Shown here: in pieces, positions 12,574 to 24,977 of the stretch
Layout: every line of letters begins with the position of its first letter
How positions within the stretch are numbered: the first letter of the stretch is position 1
Source of the DNA: Epiperipatus broadwayi
Taxonomy: Eukaryota > Onychophora > Udeonychophora > Euonychophora > Peripatidae
Reading direction: 5' to 3'
Assembly: GCA_028023455.1 (NCBI GenBank)
Contig: JAQFVV010006541.1
Location: forward strand, 432,001-496,000
DNA length: 64,000 nt
Made by a program: the position numbers and the translations under genes
The notes under the pieces: generated by a model
Seen by the model: the letters and a program-made list of their open reading frames with translations, nothing else
Databases searched by the model: none
Told to the model about the DNA's origin: nothing

Positions 12574-13598
12574 CAATTCATTTATTTAAGTGCTAAACAA
12601 CAGCACAAAGCCAATTACAATTTGCACATTACAATAAAAGAAAAGATAATACATATAACATAAAATGAAAATATAAATGTTTACATAATAAAACAATATT
12701 TAAAATTAAAAACAATATTTCAAATTTAAAATATCACAAAGATTAAGGTTACTTCCAATCTGATTATATAAAGAGGGTAACCTTAAATATTTAACAAAGT
12801 TATTATTGTTTCCTTAATAAATGTCTTTAGATCTACTAAAAATATGTCAATATCATTAAAATAGATATTATAAAAATTTGGCAATCTATATAATGCTGCT
12901 AAATATAAAGTTTCACATTTATATTTATCGATACTAAATAAATCCTTATTCCTTGTATATACATGAGGAACTCTTATTAAAACCTTTGAAATACAATTAT
13001 GTAAGTAAATTTTTCCATGAATGATTAAATAAAAAAATTTCAAATCACGGATCATTCTTCTATGAAACAAATTTATACAAACATCTTTTGCATTAATTAT
13101 ATTACTGAATTTATTGTATATTGATTGCAATTTATCTATATGAGATAATTTATTCGAGTTCCATATTATTGAGAAATATTCCATTACAGGAAGTACAAGT
13201 GTTTTAAACAAATGTATTTTAATAAAAATATTAAAATAACGTCCATTACGAAGAATAAGCCCCATTATTTTATTGGCATTACATAAAATATTATCTACAT
13301 GAGTTGTAAAAGATCCATTCTGATTAAACTATATTCCAAGATCTTTATAATACTTTTTATATTCAATAGTCTTATTATTTATATAATATGAGTCCATATA
13401 ATATTGAACTTTCCTTGTATATGCAACAGCACAACATTTTTCTATATTTATATGTATGTTATTCTTCAAACACCATTCAGAAAAGCTATCTATATAAGAC
13501 TGAAGCTGTAAATGATCCTTATAACAAGTAATTAATTTAAATATTTTACAATCATCAGCATATGATAATAGACCATCCTTCACTATATATCTAAAATC

Positions 13599-13676
<78 letters not shown>

Positions 13677-14160
13677 CAAATAATAATGGTGCCAATACAC
13701 TACCTTGCCGAACACCTAATTCATTAACATAAGCATGTGAAACATTATTACATTTAATAAAAGAAGGTCTTTTTTGCAAAAATGACATAAACAAATTTAA
13801 CAAATTCAGTGAGAAACCCATATCAGACATTTTTCTTAAAAGTTTAGAATGAATAACTCTATCAAAAGCTCTACTTAAATCAAAATAAATTACATCAAGT
13901 TGTGCTTGATTATTTAAAGAATGGGCAATATGATCATGTATAGTTAATAAATTTGTTTCAACAGATCTACATGGTAAAAATCCATGTTGAAAACTTGAAA
14001 CCAACGAATTAACTTGACCAATAATACCATTATATATACATTTCTCAAATATTTTTTAAAAAATAGATAAAACTGAGATTGGCCTATAATTAGAAACTTC
14101 TGAATGAGATCCCTTTTTATGTATTGGTATAACCTTAGTAATTTTCAAGTAAGAAGGAAA
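12574..14160 (-). mobile_element. Jockey/CR1-like LINE, RT region, broken
   Basis: Minus-strand RT in order. FPSYLKITKVIPIHKKGS and NYRPISVLSIF (14160-14056) are followed by an in-frame TAA and KIFEKCIYNGIIGQVNS. Next come QHGFLPCRSVETNLLTIHDH, IYFDLSRAFDRVIHSKLL (catalytic Asp), NELGVRQGSVLAPLLFAIYI (13720-13670), an (AT)n insertion, INDFRYIVKDGLLSYADD (13600-13545, catalytic YADD), the thumb (NIHINIEKCCAVAYTRK) and YKDLGI. A C-terminal region LVLPVMEYFSIIWNSNK follows to about 12783. The clade is inferred from the GVRQGSVLAPLLF and YADD wording. No endonuclease is left: the 5' side ends in an (AAT)n complex. The frames before and after the (AT)n array differ, so the array also shifts the frame. 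Confidence 0.88.
13601..13675. repeat. (TA)n array inside the LINE RT
   Basis: About 37 TA units placed exactly where the RT codes FAIYIND. The codons for Ile-Tyr-Ile (ATA TAT ATA) are themselves a TA seed from which the array may have expanded. Confidence 0.95.
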
Positions 14161-14202
14161 AATAATAATAATAATAATAACAACAACAATAACAATAACA
14201 AC

Positions 14203-14264
<62 letters not shown>

Positions 14265-14288
14265 TAATAATCATCATCATCATCATGT
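14160..14288. repeat. (AAT)n/(AAC) compound microsatellite
   Basis: AAT units mixed with AAC, ending in ATC repeats. It replaces the 5' part of the minus-strand LINE. Apparent poly-Asn and poly-Ile open frames across it are artefacts of the repeat. Confidence 0.95.
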
Positions 14289-16559
14289 AGTTACTTATAA
14301 TAATTTGAGGGGCATACACATATATATTTATTATACACAGGGATATATATGCAAAAATAACCAGAATTTTATAATAAAAAAATTGTTTATTTCTTTTTAA
14401 ATGTTATAAATTTAATCATGTTGACTTTCCATTTGATGCAATACACTGGTCTAAATGTGTTTTTTAATTTTCAAAACAGTCTGAAAGTACTTGCAAAGTG
14501 ATGGTTTTTGACATCTCGGTCATTTTTACCACCACTTCTATGTCCAAAAAAATTGAGGCATTTTTTCATTCAAGAGATTAAAAAAAATTGCAGAAAGCAA
14601 GATTGAGAGTACAATTGATAGACAGATTATGCTAAATTTAATTTAAAAGTGTTTCACACTCAAGTCTTTGAGAGATATGATTTTGTGGAGTTGAGGCTTG
14701 CTCTCTTTTCTTTGTCACAAAACAAGATGTGTACCTTTTACCACATCATATAAATGTTTTAGAATTCACAAATCAAATGCGTGATCATTATGAACTAAAT
14801 GTGAGAGAAAAATATTGTTGTGTCAAAACAAATCAGCATTGTTTTGACTTTGGACTTAACTACGATGCTTTTTAGAGACATGGTAAATTTAACATTTCAT
14901 TTAAACCCCTCATAAACTGATGTTTTTGTGAGTGCAGTTTTCTTGTAATCTGTTTCAAGCAATACAACTTTTCCCTTGTTGTTTTCTGTAAATGAAAATT
15001 GTTAAACTTTTCAGTCAATATAAAAAAACTGACAAAAATGTAAAATGACTTTACAAAACAAAGTGTTATGTGACCTCACAATGTCACATGACAATGTCAT
15101 TTGGCAGATTGACACAGAAGAGTTCCTGCAAGATTTATATAATAGCAGAAGACTATACTACAACAGGCATGCAAACCAGTGAATTATTCTGGTTATTTTG
15201 GGAACCCCCTCATATGTGTTTCTTCAATCTTATTTAAACAAAAGATAAAAATAATAAAAACTTATTGTAACATAATATTTTTTTTCCTATAAAAATATTT
15301 TAGCAGTCTCATGGTCAGCAAACTAGAATATCTGTAATGTTTTGATGTTTTTAAGTCCATATCAATATTGCAATGTATATAGTTACTCCTACTTATCCAT
15401 TTTAAATTCTTGATTAAATTCTTTAATCTTTAAGCTTTCTAATACAATTCAATAACAGTTTATAATTCATTTTTCGGTACTTGTGCATTATCTAGTCTAT
15501 CAAGTTTGGCTGCCATGTTTTAAATATATACTTTCACAGCCCTACATTTTTTTTTCAATTTCATTTTACTGAATAAGTGTAACTTGATAAGTGATCTTAT
15601 TTACTATTTACATTTTTTATTGTTCTTTTAAAAAAACATTCCTGCAATAAATACAATATTTATATTTTATTTATTTATTATTGTATTAAATAAAGTTAAT
15701 ATAAAAATGAAAAAAGTATATAAAATATTTATATATATATATATTATTTCTCAACAAAGATAAGTGAGGATTATTCAAGTATAAAAAATAATGATCATGT
15801 GAGTTAATAATTCACTTACTTATTCAGAAAGATAAGTAAATAATGCAATAAATAAAATTTCATACAAAGAAAATATTGAAAAAAAAAGTTTAAAATATAA
15901 CAATTGAAATAGAAAACATTTTTTTTTACAATCCGAATAAGGGTGCGACTTAAATTCAATGAATATATTTACATATACATATAAGATAATTTAGTATCTT
16001 TATTATAAATTGATTCCAACTAAAAGGCTAGAGACAAATTGCTATAGTGAATTGACACTTAATAGATAATTGTGTATTTATAAAAGAAATCAAAGATTTA
16101 ATTAAACTGCTTCTAATTAGAAATCGTTGAAAAATTTGATATAGTTATTAGAAATTTAATATATAATTATCTATTTCAAACAGAAAATAAAGGATGTAAG
16201 CCAAGAGCTCATACAATGCTCTATAAAAGAATGTAAAATAATATTTAATAAACTATGAATCCCATAAGTATCTCTAACAGGTGCAATATGAGATCTACCA
16301 AAAATAATACTTATTGTATAATTCTGAAAAACATATAAAATAGTTTCTCCAAATAATGTTCCTGCGATTCAACAAGTATTATTAATGAAAAAAATATAAA
16401 TAGTAATTAAAGCTGGCTGAGATGAAAGTTTAATTAAATAAAAAACCATATAATTTTATTAGTGACTAGTTTTAAAATAATTAGCTACTTTTTAAATATT
16501 TTTGCACGTTATTTAAGTAATATAATATAGTTCAACAGGTAAATGCATTTAGATGTTTG
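14289..16559. other. AT-rich stretch without recognised genes
   Basis: Nothing identified apart from a short (TA)n near 15727-15745. Confidence 0.45.
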
Positions 16560-17100
16560 AGTAGTTGATTGAGTGAGGATGGAAGAAGTGAAGATAAAAT
16601 TAAAAGAAAAAATACCATTGTCAAGAGGAATAAGACATAATTAAGAAAATGATTAATTAAATGCCATGTGTGAAATGTACTATTATGTGTTTGTAAAACA
16701 TGGATACTGCTTAAAAATTAGAAACATATTGTAAGACTTTGAGATGTAGTCATGGAGAAGAATGGAAAAAAATTAATTGGAAAAATAAAATGACTAAGTT
16801 TTGAAAACAGTGAGAAAAAAAAGATTGAATAAGGAAATTAGAGATAGGAAAGCAAATTGATTTGGACATGTATTAAGAAGAAAAAATAGTTAGTGAAAAA
16901 TGTTTTGGAGGAGTGGTGGGAAATGAGAAGAGGGTTTGGAAAAAATTGACCTGGCTGAATAATAACAAAGATGGTGAAATATATATATATAAAAGTGAAG
17001 AACTGGGCAATGAAGAGAACAAAGTGGAGAAATAAATGAATTTGGGATGTGACCGCTCTCTGGACTTGTCCATATGACAGACTACTATTTATGATGACTT
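16560..17100 (+). pseudogene. LINE C-terminal fragment, heavily stopped
   Basis: One frame reads FEM-stop-SWRRMEKN, VLKTVRKKRLNKEIRDRKAN-stop-FGHVLRRK and later a KWRNK-type end. This follows the LINE C-terminal pattern W-R-R-M-E-K, then L-x-x-I-R-x-R-K-x-N-W-I-G-H-x-L-R. Several stops (TAG or TGA) fall where tryptophan (TGG) is expected, the mark of simple G-to-A decay. A short (TA)n sits at about 16980. Downstream of RT only; clade not assigned. Confidence 0.72.
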
Positions 17101-18009
17101 AAGTAGTCCACAATTTATGACACGGTCTACCAAAATGGCACAAAATAATATTTTTCCATAATCAAATAAATACAAGAAACACATTCATTTATTTTATTTT
17201 TATTTAGCTAATGTTTATAAGCAATATTCATTAATAATTTACATTTCAATTGCAGTATTACATTAGTATTTATACTGTAGTTTACATTTGTATTTTTCAC
17301 ATGCAAAAAATAATGGGAGGGAAGCATACTAGTTACAGAATTAATTATGTGATTACATTTTCAGTTATACTGTTATGATTTTTCATATTGGGTTAACTCT
17401 ACATCATGTGTTATATGTGGTTACATTGTCTAAATATATTTCCTCACAATGATTTATATGTCAACTTGAGTTTTAGTCAGACACTAAATTATTGTTTGCT
17501 TATTTAGTCTTCATTTTATAGCTTGGATTTTTATCACAGAAATTCTTAGTTGGCCACAAATATATCATTTGAAAAAAAAATATTATTTCTGACTTTTAAC
17601 TGTTCCATCTTATTTATCAGTGTTTGTGTGATGTCTGGAGTTGTGACTGTAGGTACATTTTATACATTGTAAAGGGTATGATGCATAAGTGAAAGCTGTT
17701 ATGTTGGGGAAATTCTGCAAAATCTGAGATAAGAGTAAAAATGGTAAAAAACTTTTCCTATATGTTGATGAAACAATTTTTGTTAAATCTTGTAAATCTC
17801 ACACAATCATTAAAAAACTGCGGCTGGATTTCTTCTTAATCAATATGTGTTCTCTATATTATGTTTTAAAGAACATTAACACATTGTGTGTTATTTTTAA
17901 GCAGTATCTCTTTTTCTTTTTATAAATCATGTTTATGTATTTGAGTGATTTTGATAATTTCATAAATGTTCTGTATCAGTATTTATTAAAAACTAAGAAA
18001 TCCACAATA
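17101..18009. other. AT-rich spacer, nothing recognised
   Basis: No feature supported. Confidence 0.45.
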
Positions 18010-18021
18010 ATAATGTTTAAT

Positions 18022-18289
18022 AAACAAGGAAAAACTCTCACTACAGTAGTGCCACCCTGTGCCAACCAGGAAAAATGCGCTCAGATCCAAGGCTCCTCAT
18101 AGACGAAGGCCACAAGCCAGAAACTAATCTGGGGATATTGGATGAGTAGGCACTAGATAGGGATTTTATGCACAAGCCTTCTGGCATTCATTGATTACTC
18201 TGGTTAGCACAGGGTGGCACTACTGTATGGAGAGTTTTGCCTTGTTTAATAACAATTATGTGCTAGTATAAGAGATAGTGATCATGTGA
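18022..18289 (+). mobile_element. Hammerhead-type repeat, copy 2, with 12-bp target duplication
   Basis: Starts AAACAAGGAAAAACTCTC and ends GATCATGTGA. The direct repeat ATAATGTTTAAT flanks it at 18010-18021 and 18290-18301. A short forward arm joins a longer inverted arm at about 18080. The ribozyme region on plus (18098-18140) keeps AGGCCACAAGCCAGAAAC and the stem I strand TGGGGA, but CTGACGA has become TAGACGA, so it should not cleave. Confidence 0.85.
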
Positions 18290-18301
18290 ATAATGTTTAA
18301 T

Positions 18302-19492
18302 CTGTATTATAAACACTACATGTTCAGTATCTTCTTCTACAACTAGCAATAATTAAATTAAGTTAAGATCTAGTTAAAATAAGTTTATTTTTTATGCACA
18401 ACGGATTAAAATCATAATAAAAAAATGAAAAAATATGAAGAGTTTGTGCTATTTTAGAATTCAATACAATAGCTTTCAAAAATGTTAGCCCTGATGAAGA
18501 TAAATAAAATTCCATTGAAACATTGATTGGCTACTTCTGTAAAAAAAAATTTAACATCATCTTTGGATAAGTATCTGAGGGTTACTATGCAGTAATTCCT
18601 GAATGTTATAACATTTGGTGTCGTTCAGTGCAGTGACAGAGTTGACAATCCTGAATCTCTAGATCTAATGATCACAATCAGTTCTATCATTTCTAGTCCT
18701 GCTTTTTTATGAACTCTCACAGAATAAAGTATTTGATTATCTGTTGTTTTAATTTCATGTATTTATACTTTCTGACACTATGACTAAAAATTCTTTTATG
18801 AACCCATTGTTTTGCAGAAAATAATTAGGAAAGCTTTCATGCTTCAGTGGTAGATTTAGATATAGAATGATAAAGTAAAATATGTAGAGAGATAATCTTA
18901 CTTTTCATAAAACTGTATTGCACAAAGTTAATTTGATAGTTTTCATAACTATAAAGAATAAAAGCTGATTTCATTATAATTAAAAAAAAATAAGCAAATT
19001 AATTTTTTTCCTTGGGAGTTCATCAAAAGTTAAATTATCAGAAATATCATAACTGGACTGTGATTTACGGATCATGTGATCTGGAGTTTATAAAAACTCA
19101 AGCATCAGAATTGAGAGAGCTAGGCTTCTAATGATGTATGAAATAATACTATCTAAAATATATATTTGAACATTTTATTGCTTAAAATTTTATATAAAGT
19201 TCAAGAACTACATGTGATGGATTTCAAATTCCGTTACTGCACCAAATCATACAGATTATGTTTTTCATTTATAAACACATTGAATTAACTAATCTGATAA
19301 CTTATTAAACATTTATTCTTCACAACTACATTTTATAACTGATATTATTTCCACAATAAAAGAACAGATAAAATCATTTTTTAATTGATCTGACCCAGAA
19401 CTTTTAGATTTACATCTGACATTTTTCATAGTTTAATTTAATATAATATATCAACCACACAGTTCTTCTTTCCAAAATAGTTCATAAATGTC
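18302..19492. other. AT-rich spacer with one hammerhead-like motif
   Basis: Contains CTGATGA (18491-18497) followed 19 bases later by GAAAC (18517-18521), but the bases between do not form a good stem II and no cleavage site is placed. Otherwise nothing recognised. Confidence 0.4.
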
Positions 19493-19986
19493 CAATATAG
19501 AAATAAAACAAACTACTTTTTTTTTAAAACTTTTTTTATATGACTATAATGATGAAAAAAATGTATTAAGTCATACAATGAAAGAATGATATAGGAGGGT
19601 ATATACATTAATGAAATAAAACCAGAATTAAATAGGATGTTAACGGCAAAAGAAAAAAGAAAATAATAGGTTTTTAATTATATGTTTTAAAGGATATATA
19701 TAGTTTTTTTTAAGAAAGAAAAAAAAATGAAATAAAATGTTTGTGTTTAAGTAAAAGATAAGGTAAAATTTTGATTATGAATATATTTTATATTTTGTAA
19801 TTTTTAATTTATTATTATTTTTTTTTTGAATATGTGATGTTTATTATTACATATATATTATTTTCTTTTAGGGTACCTTGAAAAAGACTATATGAAATAG
19901 TTGAAACATTGGATTTCTTTTTCATCATTATAGTCATATGAAAAACAAGTTATAAAAAGGAGTTTGTTTGTTTTATTTCTATATAG
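19493..19986. mobile_element. Foldback element, arms about 72 bp
   Basis: Left arm 19493-19563 (AATATAGAAATAAAACAAAC to GACTATAATGATGAAAAA) returns inverted at 19914-19986. The 350-bp interior holds a hammerhead-like motif (19877-19907: CTTGAAAAAG, stem ACTAT/ATAGT, TGAAAC). No coding capacity, so non-autonomous. Confidence 0.7.
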
Positions 19987-20513
19987 TTTAACTTGTGTTT
20001 CAAAAGTTTTTTAATAGATATTTTGTTTCTCTATTTTTTTTAAATTATTAATGCTTTCAGAAGTTATTAACCCTTTCATGGCCAAAAACCAGAATTAAAT
20101 TAAAACTAGCATTGCAGAATATAATTTTTCATATATGTGATCTTCAGTTTGACTAAGGCTTTCAGAAAATAAAATTATTTTTTAATAAAATTATGTTTAA
20201 ATAAATTTTTAAGAAAAAAAACTAAAAAAAGAAGAAAAATATTTAAATCTATAAATTTCTTTAAGAAAATCAAAAAATCAACAAAGCCTATTCTTTATGT
20301 TAGGCACAATAATGAACCATTTCTTTTTTTTATCCATGATGTAAGATCTTTCTCAAAAATTATCATATAATTATAAAACCACATGCATTTTATTAAAATA
20401 ATATATCTTTGTAATCTGAAACAATCTAGAAACAAAAAATATCTGCAAAATCATTTCTCTTTGACAAATAAAATGTAAACAAATACTACCATTTTGTGCA
20501 ATTTAGTCTTTAA

Positions 20514-20605
20514 ACTAAACATTGGTAGACAAGAGGTCATTACAGCTGCCTCACAAGCAGTGTCTTGCAGACAGTTGGTTTGCTTCCAGGCTGATGCTTT
20601 GACAT
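20514..20605 (+). mobile_element. tRNA-derived SINE family A, copy 1 (old)
   Basis: Reads ATTGGTAGACAAGAGGTCAT (A-box region), AGCTGCCTCACAAGCAG, GTTGGTTTGCTTCC (B-box region) and GATGCTTTGACATATG followed by A9. It matches the minus-strand copies at 21.1, 42.7 and 44.0 kb. Open frames across it are accidental. Confidence 0.7.
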
Positions 20606-20756
20606 ATGAAAAAAAAACTATCCAGTTTGTACAAAACTCTGATATTAACAATGTGTGCTTAAGTATTTTTTTATATGTTTTGTTGACAAGCATTGTATTG
20701 TTTATTGAATTGAAAATATATAGTACTTTTTAATATGCATTGCTTTTTCATTAAAG

Positions 20757-21010
20757 TGGATGGCTGAATAGTTGGAAGGGTGAGAAGATTAAAGCCTGTT
20801 CATTAAAGTTTAAGGAATTGCTATCTTGATATAAGATGAGCACTGATTGTATATATGTGTGGGAGATTATGATCTGGCCTAACTGATGAGTTCTAGTTCT
20901 GCACCAAATATGTATATTGAGGATCATCTATATTTTTCTCATGTATGTAGTATTATATGTCAGTTGTTTGAGATGGAATAAAAGATGACTATAGACTGAA
21001 AAATCCTAAA
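20757..21010 (+). mobile_element. SINE-like repeat family B
   Basis: Contains GATGGCTGAATAGTTGG (A-box-like), then GAGCACTGATTGTATATATG, AACTGATGAGTTCTAG and ATATGTATATTGAGGATCAT. It parallels 22336-22605 for its whole length and the minus-strand copies at 4.7, 35.5 and 55.0 kb in part. Confidence 0.55.
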
Positions 21011-21125
21011 TTCAATAATAATTAACAATATTAAAAAATAATAGTGGAATTATTAATAATGAATTGATAGATCACACTTATATATATATGTTAAATAAAA
21101 AAACATGCTGTACCATTTTTTGTGT

Positions 21126-21209
21126 GTCAAAGTGTTGACCAGGAAGTAAAACCCTCAGACAAATGTTTGTAAGGCAGTTGTATTAACCATTCAGCCACCA
21201 ATGCTTGAT
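21126..21209 (-). mobile_element. tRNA-derived SINE family A, copy 2 (old)
   Basis: Complement reads ATCAAGCATTGGTGGCTGAA, CAACTGCCTTACAAACATTT and a decayed B box ending GTCAACACTTTGAC. Same order as the youngest copy at 44.0 kb. Confidence 0.7.
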
Positions 21210-22335
21210 AACTGCAGCATTTTTTAAAGTAAAACAAATAGCAAAATATCAGATTTTAATCACAATTAATATCCTTTTCTTCATTAACGTTTTTTCTATG
21301 GAAACATAATAGCCATCTCACTATCAGTAGATTATAGCCTCTGTAATTGTTTTGATGCTTTAAGTATGTAATTGGCTTTGAAATTTATACTGTCATTTCC
21401 ACTTGGTATTGATTCCCAGTTAAAGTTTTCAAGTTTTAAGCTTTTTGAGGCAAAATAAAAATGGTTTGTAATTTTTATTTTTGCCATTATCAACTCAATG
21501 ACTTTCATTTTATTGCTTAAGAAAATAGTTTACAATTTTTTTAAAAGTTTTGAAAACCTTATACTTGAAAAACATTGTACTACATGAAATAGTGTCACAT
21601 CATATTTGGACAGGATAATAAAGCAAGGAATAAAATGTAGGCCCCATAAGTAGAAGAAACATTATTAATAAACAAGATCCCATGTGGCAATCAAACAGAG
21701 AAAAATGGCTGCTGGTATATCATCAAATTTTAATAAATTTATGATTTTTACTAGTTTTATTTTTTGTTTATTTTGAGGCAACATGTAGTTAAAAGTAGTG
21801 TACATTAATAGGGTGTATATGGCTTTTGCTGTACCAAAAAAATTTCAATACTGAATAAAATATCCATCACTTCTTATTGCATATTAAAGTTTGAATAACT
21901 AATTGCTCTAATTAAGATATTAATTTCTCATTAAAAACAATAATTATCTTTTTAAAAAAAAATAAAGAAAGAAAGAACATAAAAAGGAATAAAAGAGAAT
22001 ATTTTTTTAAGATTATTTACTTTAAAAAATGTGATACTGATAAATATCTGTAGTTCCGGATAGTTTATAAAGAAAAAAAATGGAAAAACAAAGATAATGA
22101 CTATTTCATGAAAAGAAATTGATTCTAGTAAAGAAGATAACATTGAAGAATTAAAGACAATGGTATGTTTGAAATGTAGTTGTCTCTAAATGGTGGATTA
22201 CATAATATAAAAAGAGAAAAAGATAGATTTCCACAGACATTATGAAAATGATGGATTTACTTTTAAATTAATTTATTCTTGCCTAGATTGCTAATGAATA
22301 ATGAAATTCAATTTAATTTTTATAATATATATATA
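21210..22335. other. AT-rich spacer, nothing recognised
   Basis: No feature supported. Confidence 0.45.
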
Positions 22336-22605
22336 TATATGAGAGTGGAGAAGATTGAAGCCTATCCATTAAAGTTTAAAGATTTGCTATTTTAATATAA
22401 ACTGAGCACTGATTATATGTGTGTGTGGTGTGATGGTAGATGGTGATCTGAATCAACTGATGAGGGCTGGTTCAGCACAAAATACATATATTGGAGATCA
22501 TTTATCTTTTTCAAATGTATGTGGGCACATGTATCAGTTGTATAAATGGAGTGGACAGCTGCATAGAGCTTGAAAGTCTGAGATCAAAACCCTTCTAATT
22601 ACATT
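22336..22605 (+). mobile_element. SINE-like repeat family B
   Basis: GAGAAGATTGAAGCCTATCC, GAGCACTGATTATATGTG, CAACTGATGAGGGCTGGTTC, ACATATATTGGAGATCATTT, then GTCTGAGATCAAAACCC as a degraded B box. A (TA)n lies at its left edge. Confidence 0.55.
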
Positions 22606-22734
22606 AAATTTATTGTAGAGAATATATTTGTATTTAAATATAATATATAAATAAAAGTTTATATATTTGAAGATAAACTGTTATCAGTGTTTCAACTTTG
22701 AAAAAATACTTTATAATTTATTAATGTGAGATTG

Positions 22735-23060
22735 ATCGTGTTTAGGAAATGTTGCAGGAGTTATCCGGTGAAAGTAGGAAAGTAGGAATTAAAAAAAATG
22801 TTAAAAAGACTAAAGTAATGTTTAATGGATTTTCTCAAAATATAAAAATAAAGATTGATTATGATGAGTTAGAAGAAGTTAACAGCTACAAATACCTTGG
22901 TCAGACTATTAATACAGATAAAAACATAATGGATGAAATTAATCATAGAATTAATATTGGTTGTAGTGCTTTTGGTAGAAATAACTTAATATTATAAGGA
23001 AATGTACCCATATGTTTAAAAAAGGTTTTTAATCATTCATATTTGAAACGTGGGTATTTA
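22735..23060 (+). pseudogene. RTE-type LINE internal fragment
   Basis: MLQELSGESRKVGIKKNVKK, TKVMFNGFSQNIKIKIDYDE, LEEVNSYKYLGQTINTDKN and NIGCSAFGRNNLIL follow the post-FADD segment of the element at 59.1-59.4 kb almost residue for residue. A TAA replaces Lys after LIL, and the following text decays. Truncated at both ends. Confidence 0.85.
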
Positions 23061-24977
23061 ACAAAAAAGAATATAGAGCCTTTAGGCCATATAACAAGGT
23101 GTAAACAGACATATGTTGAAATTAAAAACAAAGGATTTAAAACAAAATACATGGATGAGAAATAACAGCATTGGAAAAATTAATAGGCTGAAATAAAGCT
23201 ATCTGAGAATTTATAAATTTGAATCCTTGATCAGGAATATAGCATGTAGATATAGCAAACATACAGCGTAAGACCTTTAAGAAAAGATTATAAAATAATC
23301 TTTACCAAAAAAAAGTGTTTTATTGTTTTGGAATTGAAGTTCGATCATGGAGATCCGTGGTCCATGAAGTCCAGAGTTTGAAAGTCTATAACGGCAAATA
23401 TTCTTATCTTAGCAATAGAAATACTAGCAATAATATTTATGTATTGCGTGTTGGATAACAGTAATAAAATCGATTTTTTAAAACTTCTTATTAACTTGAC
23501 AGGCGATCGGTCTATCAAATCTAAACATTTTCGTCATTCTGTTTTAACGATCAAATTAAAACTACAATCGAGACGGGCGTTTTTAAAAAGTGATTTGAAA
23601 ATCCCTGCGAGGCGAAGCTCACAGTTATACAAAATGTCAACCAACTTGATAAATTACTGGACAAATGTTTATAGTCAATCATTAACTATATACTGTGTAT
23701 ATCTTATCCAAGAATTAGTCCCAATAAACTATGTAGGTGCAACTATTGTGACTTCAGAAAAAAAAGATCGGATAATTTTTAACATGCTATTTAATCTAAT
23801 AATTTAAATCCCGGATTAAAGTTTTATATAATTCTGAATATTATTGAGACAGTAGAATAAATTCTCTATAAGGAGCGGCAAGCAATGACAAAAAATTGGG
23901 TGTTTCTAAGAAATTCGAACTAGGAAGTGTCGAGGCTGAGTTAACGAATTTTGAACTCTAGAGTGTGTCCTGCTGCTACTATACCAACCCATGCAGGACA
24001 ATGAATAATTACCACCAATGATAAACAAGCATTATCATTTGTAATATTATTAAAGCATTTTAACGCACTTTGAGGGTATTAAAAGTTTATTAAAGGTATG
24101 ACATATTTTTAATATTAATGATAATCTAAAATAAGTGCTCATAAGAGATTGCCCCCCTCCTCCGTCATTAGTAAAGGTTACATCATAATACAACCATAGT
24201 TTTATTTTATGATCAGCACCATCTCACCAACAGATATTAAATTAGATCCTTATTTTTTAATTCTCAATAGTTGAACACCCATTTATTTGATCCACACACT
24301 AAATAAATGGGAGAATAAAAGGTCCAAAATTGTCAGTGTGTATGAAAACATTTCCAAATTCTATCCCTATTGAAACTTTGGGTTATGAGAATGACAAATA
24401 AAGACCCAAGTTACTGCACCATAATGATAAAGAGATAATGACATTTATATCTTATTTGTTAATAGGAGTCTATTACATGCTTTTGCTCCAAGAATTAACA
24501 AATGCTTTATAATTCTTTATATTACATATTTTATATTATAGTGGGAATCTTTCACGTGAAAAAGTAGAATAAATATTCAGCTAAAATGTAATTAGGTAAT
24601 TCCAGATTTAAATCGATAATCCAAGCTTAACCACTTAATCTTCAATTTTACAATTCATTTCTAGATCATATGACTCCGTTTGGACTACCAATTTTATTTT
24701 GTTTAGTTTATTATATAGAATTATCTTATTACATTTTCACTGTTTATATATATTAAACTATAATTGTCAATAGGTAACATGATAATTATACGTAAAGTAC
24801 AACCCCACTGACCTCACACACAAGGAACTGATAGAATATTCATAATAGGCAATGCTACAATTGCATAGTAAATAAATGAAGTTCTTACAATAAAAAAAAA
24901 AGGAAATACAGTCATTTGTCTTTATAACTGAATTTATGATTATTTATAAATGAGAAAAAACAAACATGTTTTCAGAT
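23061..24977. other. Spacer with one unidentified open frame
   Basis: Apart from the frame at 23439-23807, only a weak tRNA-like segment (complement of 23909-23990, TGGTATAGTAGCAG and AGTTCGAATT) is visible. It is too degraded to call. Confidence 0.4.
23439..23807 (+). CDS. Unidentified open frame, 122 aa
   Basis: Open for 122 codons (NKIDFLKLLINLTGDRSIKS, RRAFLKSDLKIPARRSSQLY and on). I do not recognise the product. The start is not reliable. The segment 23500-23620 has unusually many CpG for this window (GGCGATCGG, CGAGACGGGCG, GCGAGGCGAAG), so it may be a relic of something with a different origin. It could equally be a decayed repeat. Confidence 0.2.
   Translation: MYCVLDNSNKIDFLKLLINLTGDRSIKSKHFRHSVLTIKLKLQSRRAFLKSDLKIPARRSSQLYKMSTNLINYWTNVYSQSLTIYCVYLIQELVPINYVGATIVTSEKKDRIIFNMLFNLII

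Noticed and set aside
14104-14400. Poly-Asn/poly-Ile open frames over AAT repeats (also near 41.2 kb and 42.3 kb)
   Set aside because: They are translations of trinucleotide microsatellites; the flanking residues carry no protein signal except the LINE RT already listed.
20067-20090. piggyBac-like end (TTAA followed by CCCTTT)
   Set aside because: No matching inverted end with a second TTAA was found at a plausible distance.
20494-20733. Overlapping frames on both strands (79 and 80 codons)
   Set aside because: They cross a tRNA-derived SINE whose A and B boxes and matches to three other copies explain the sequence.
23909-23990. Another tRNA-like SINE on the minus strand
   Set aside because: Two alternative B-box placements, both degraded, and no second copy in the window.
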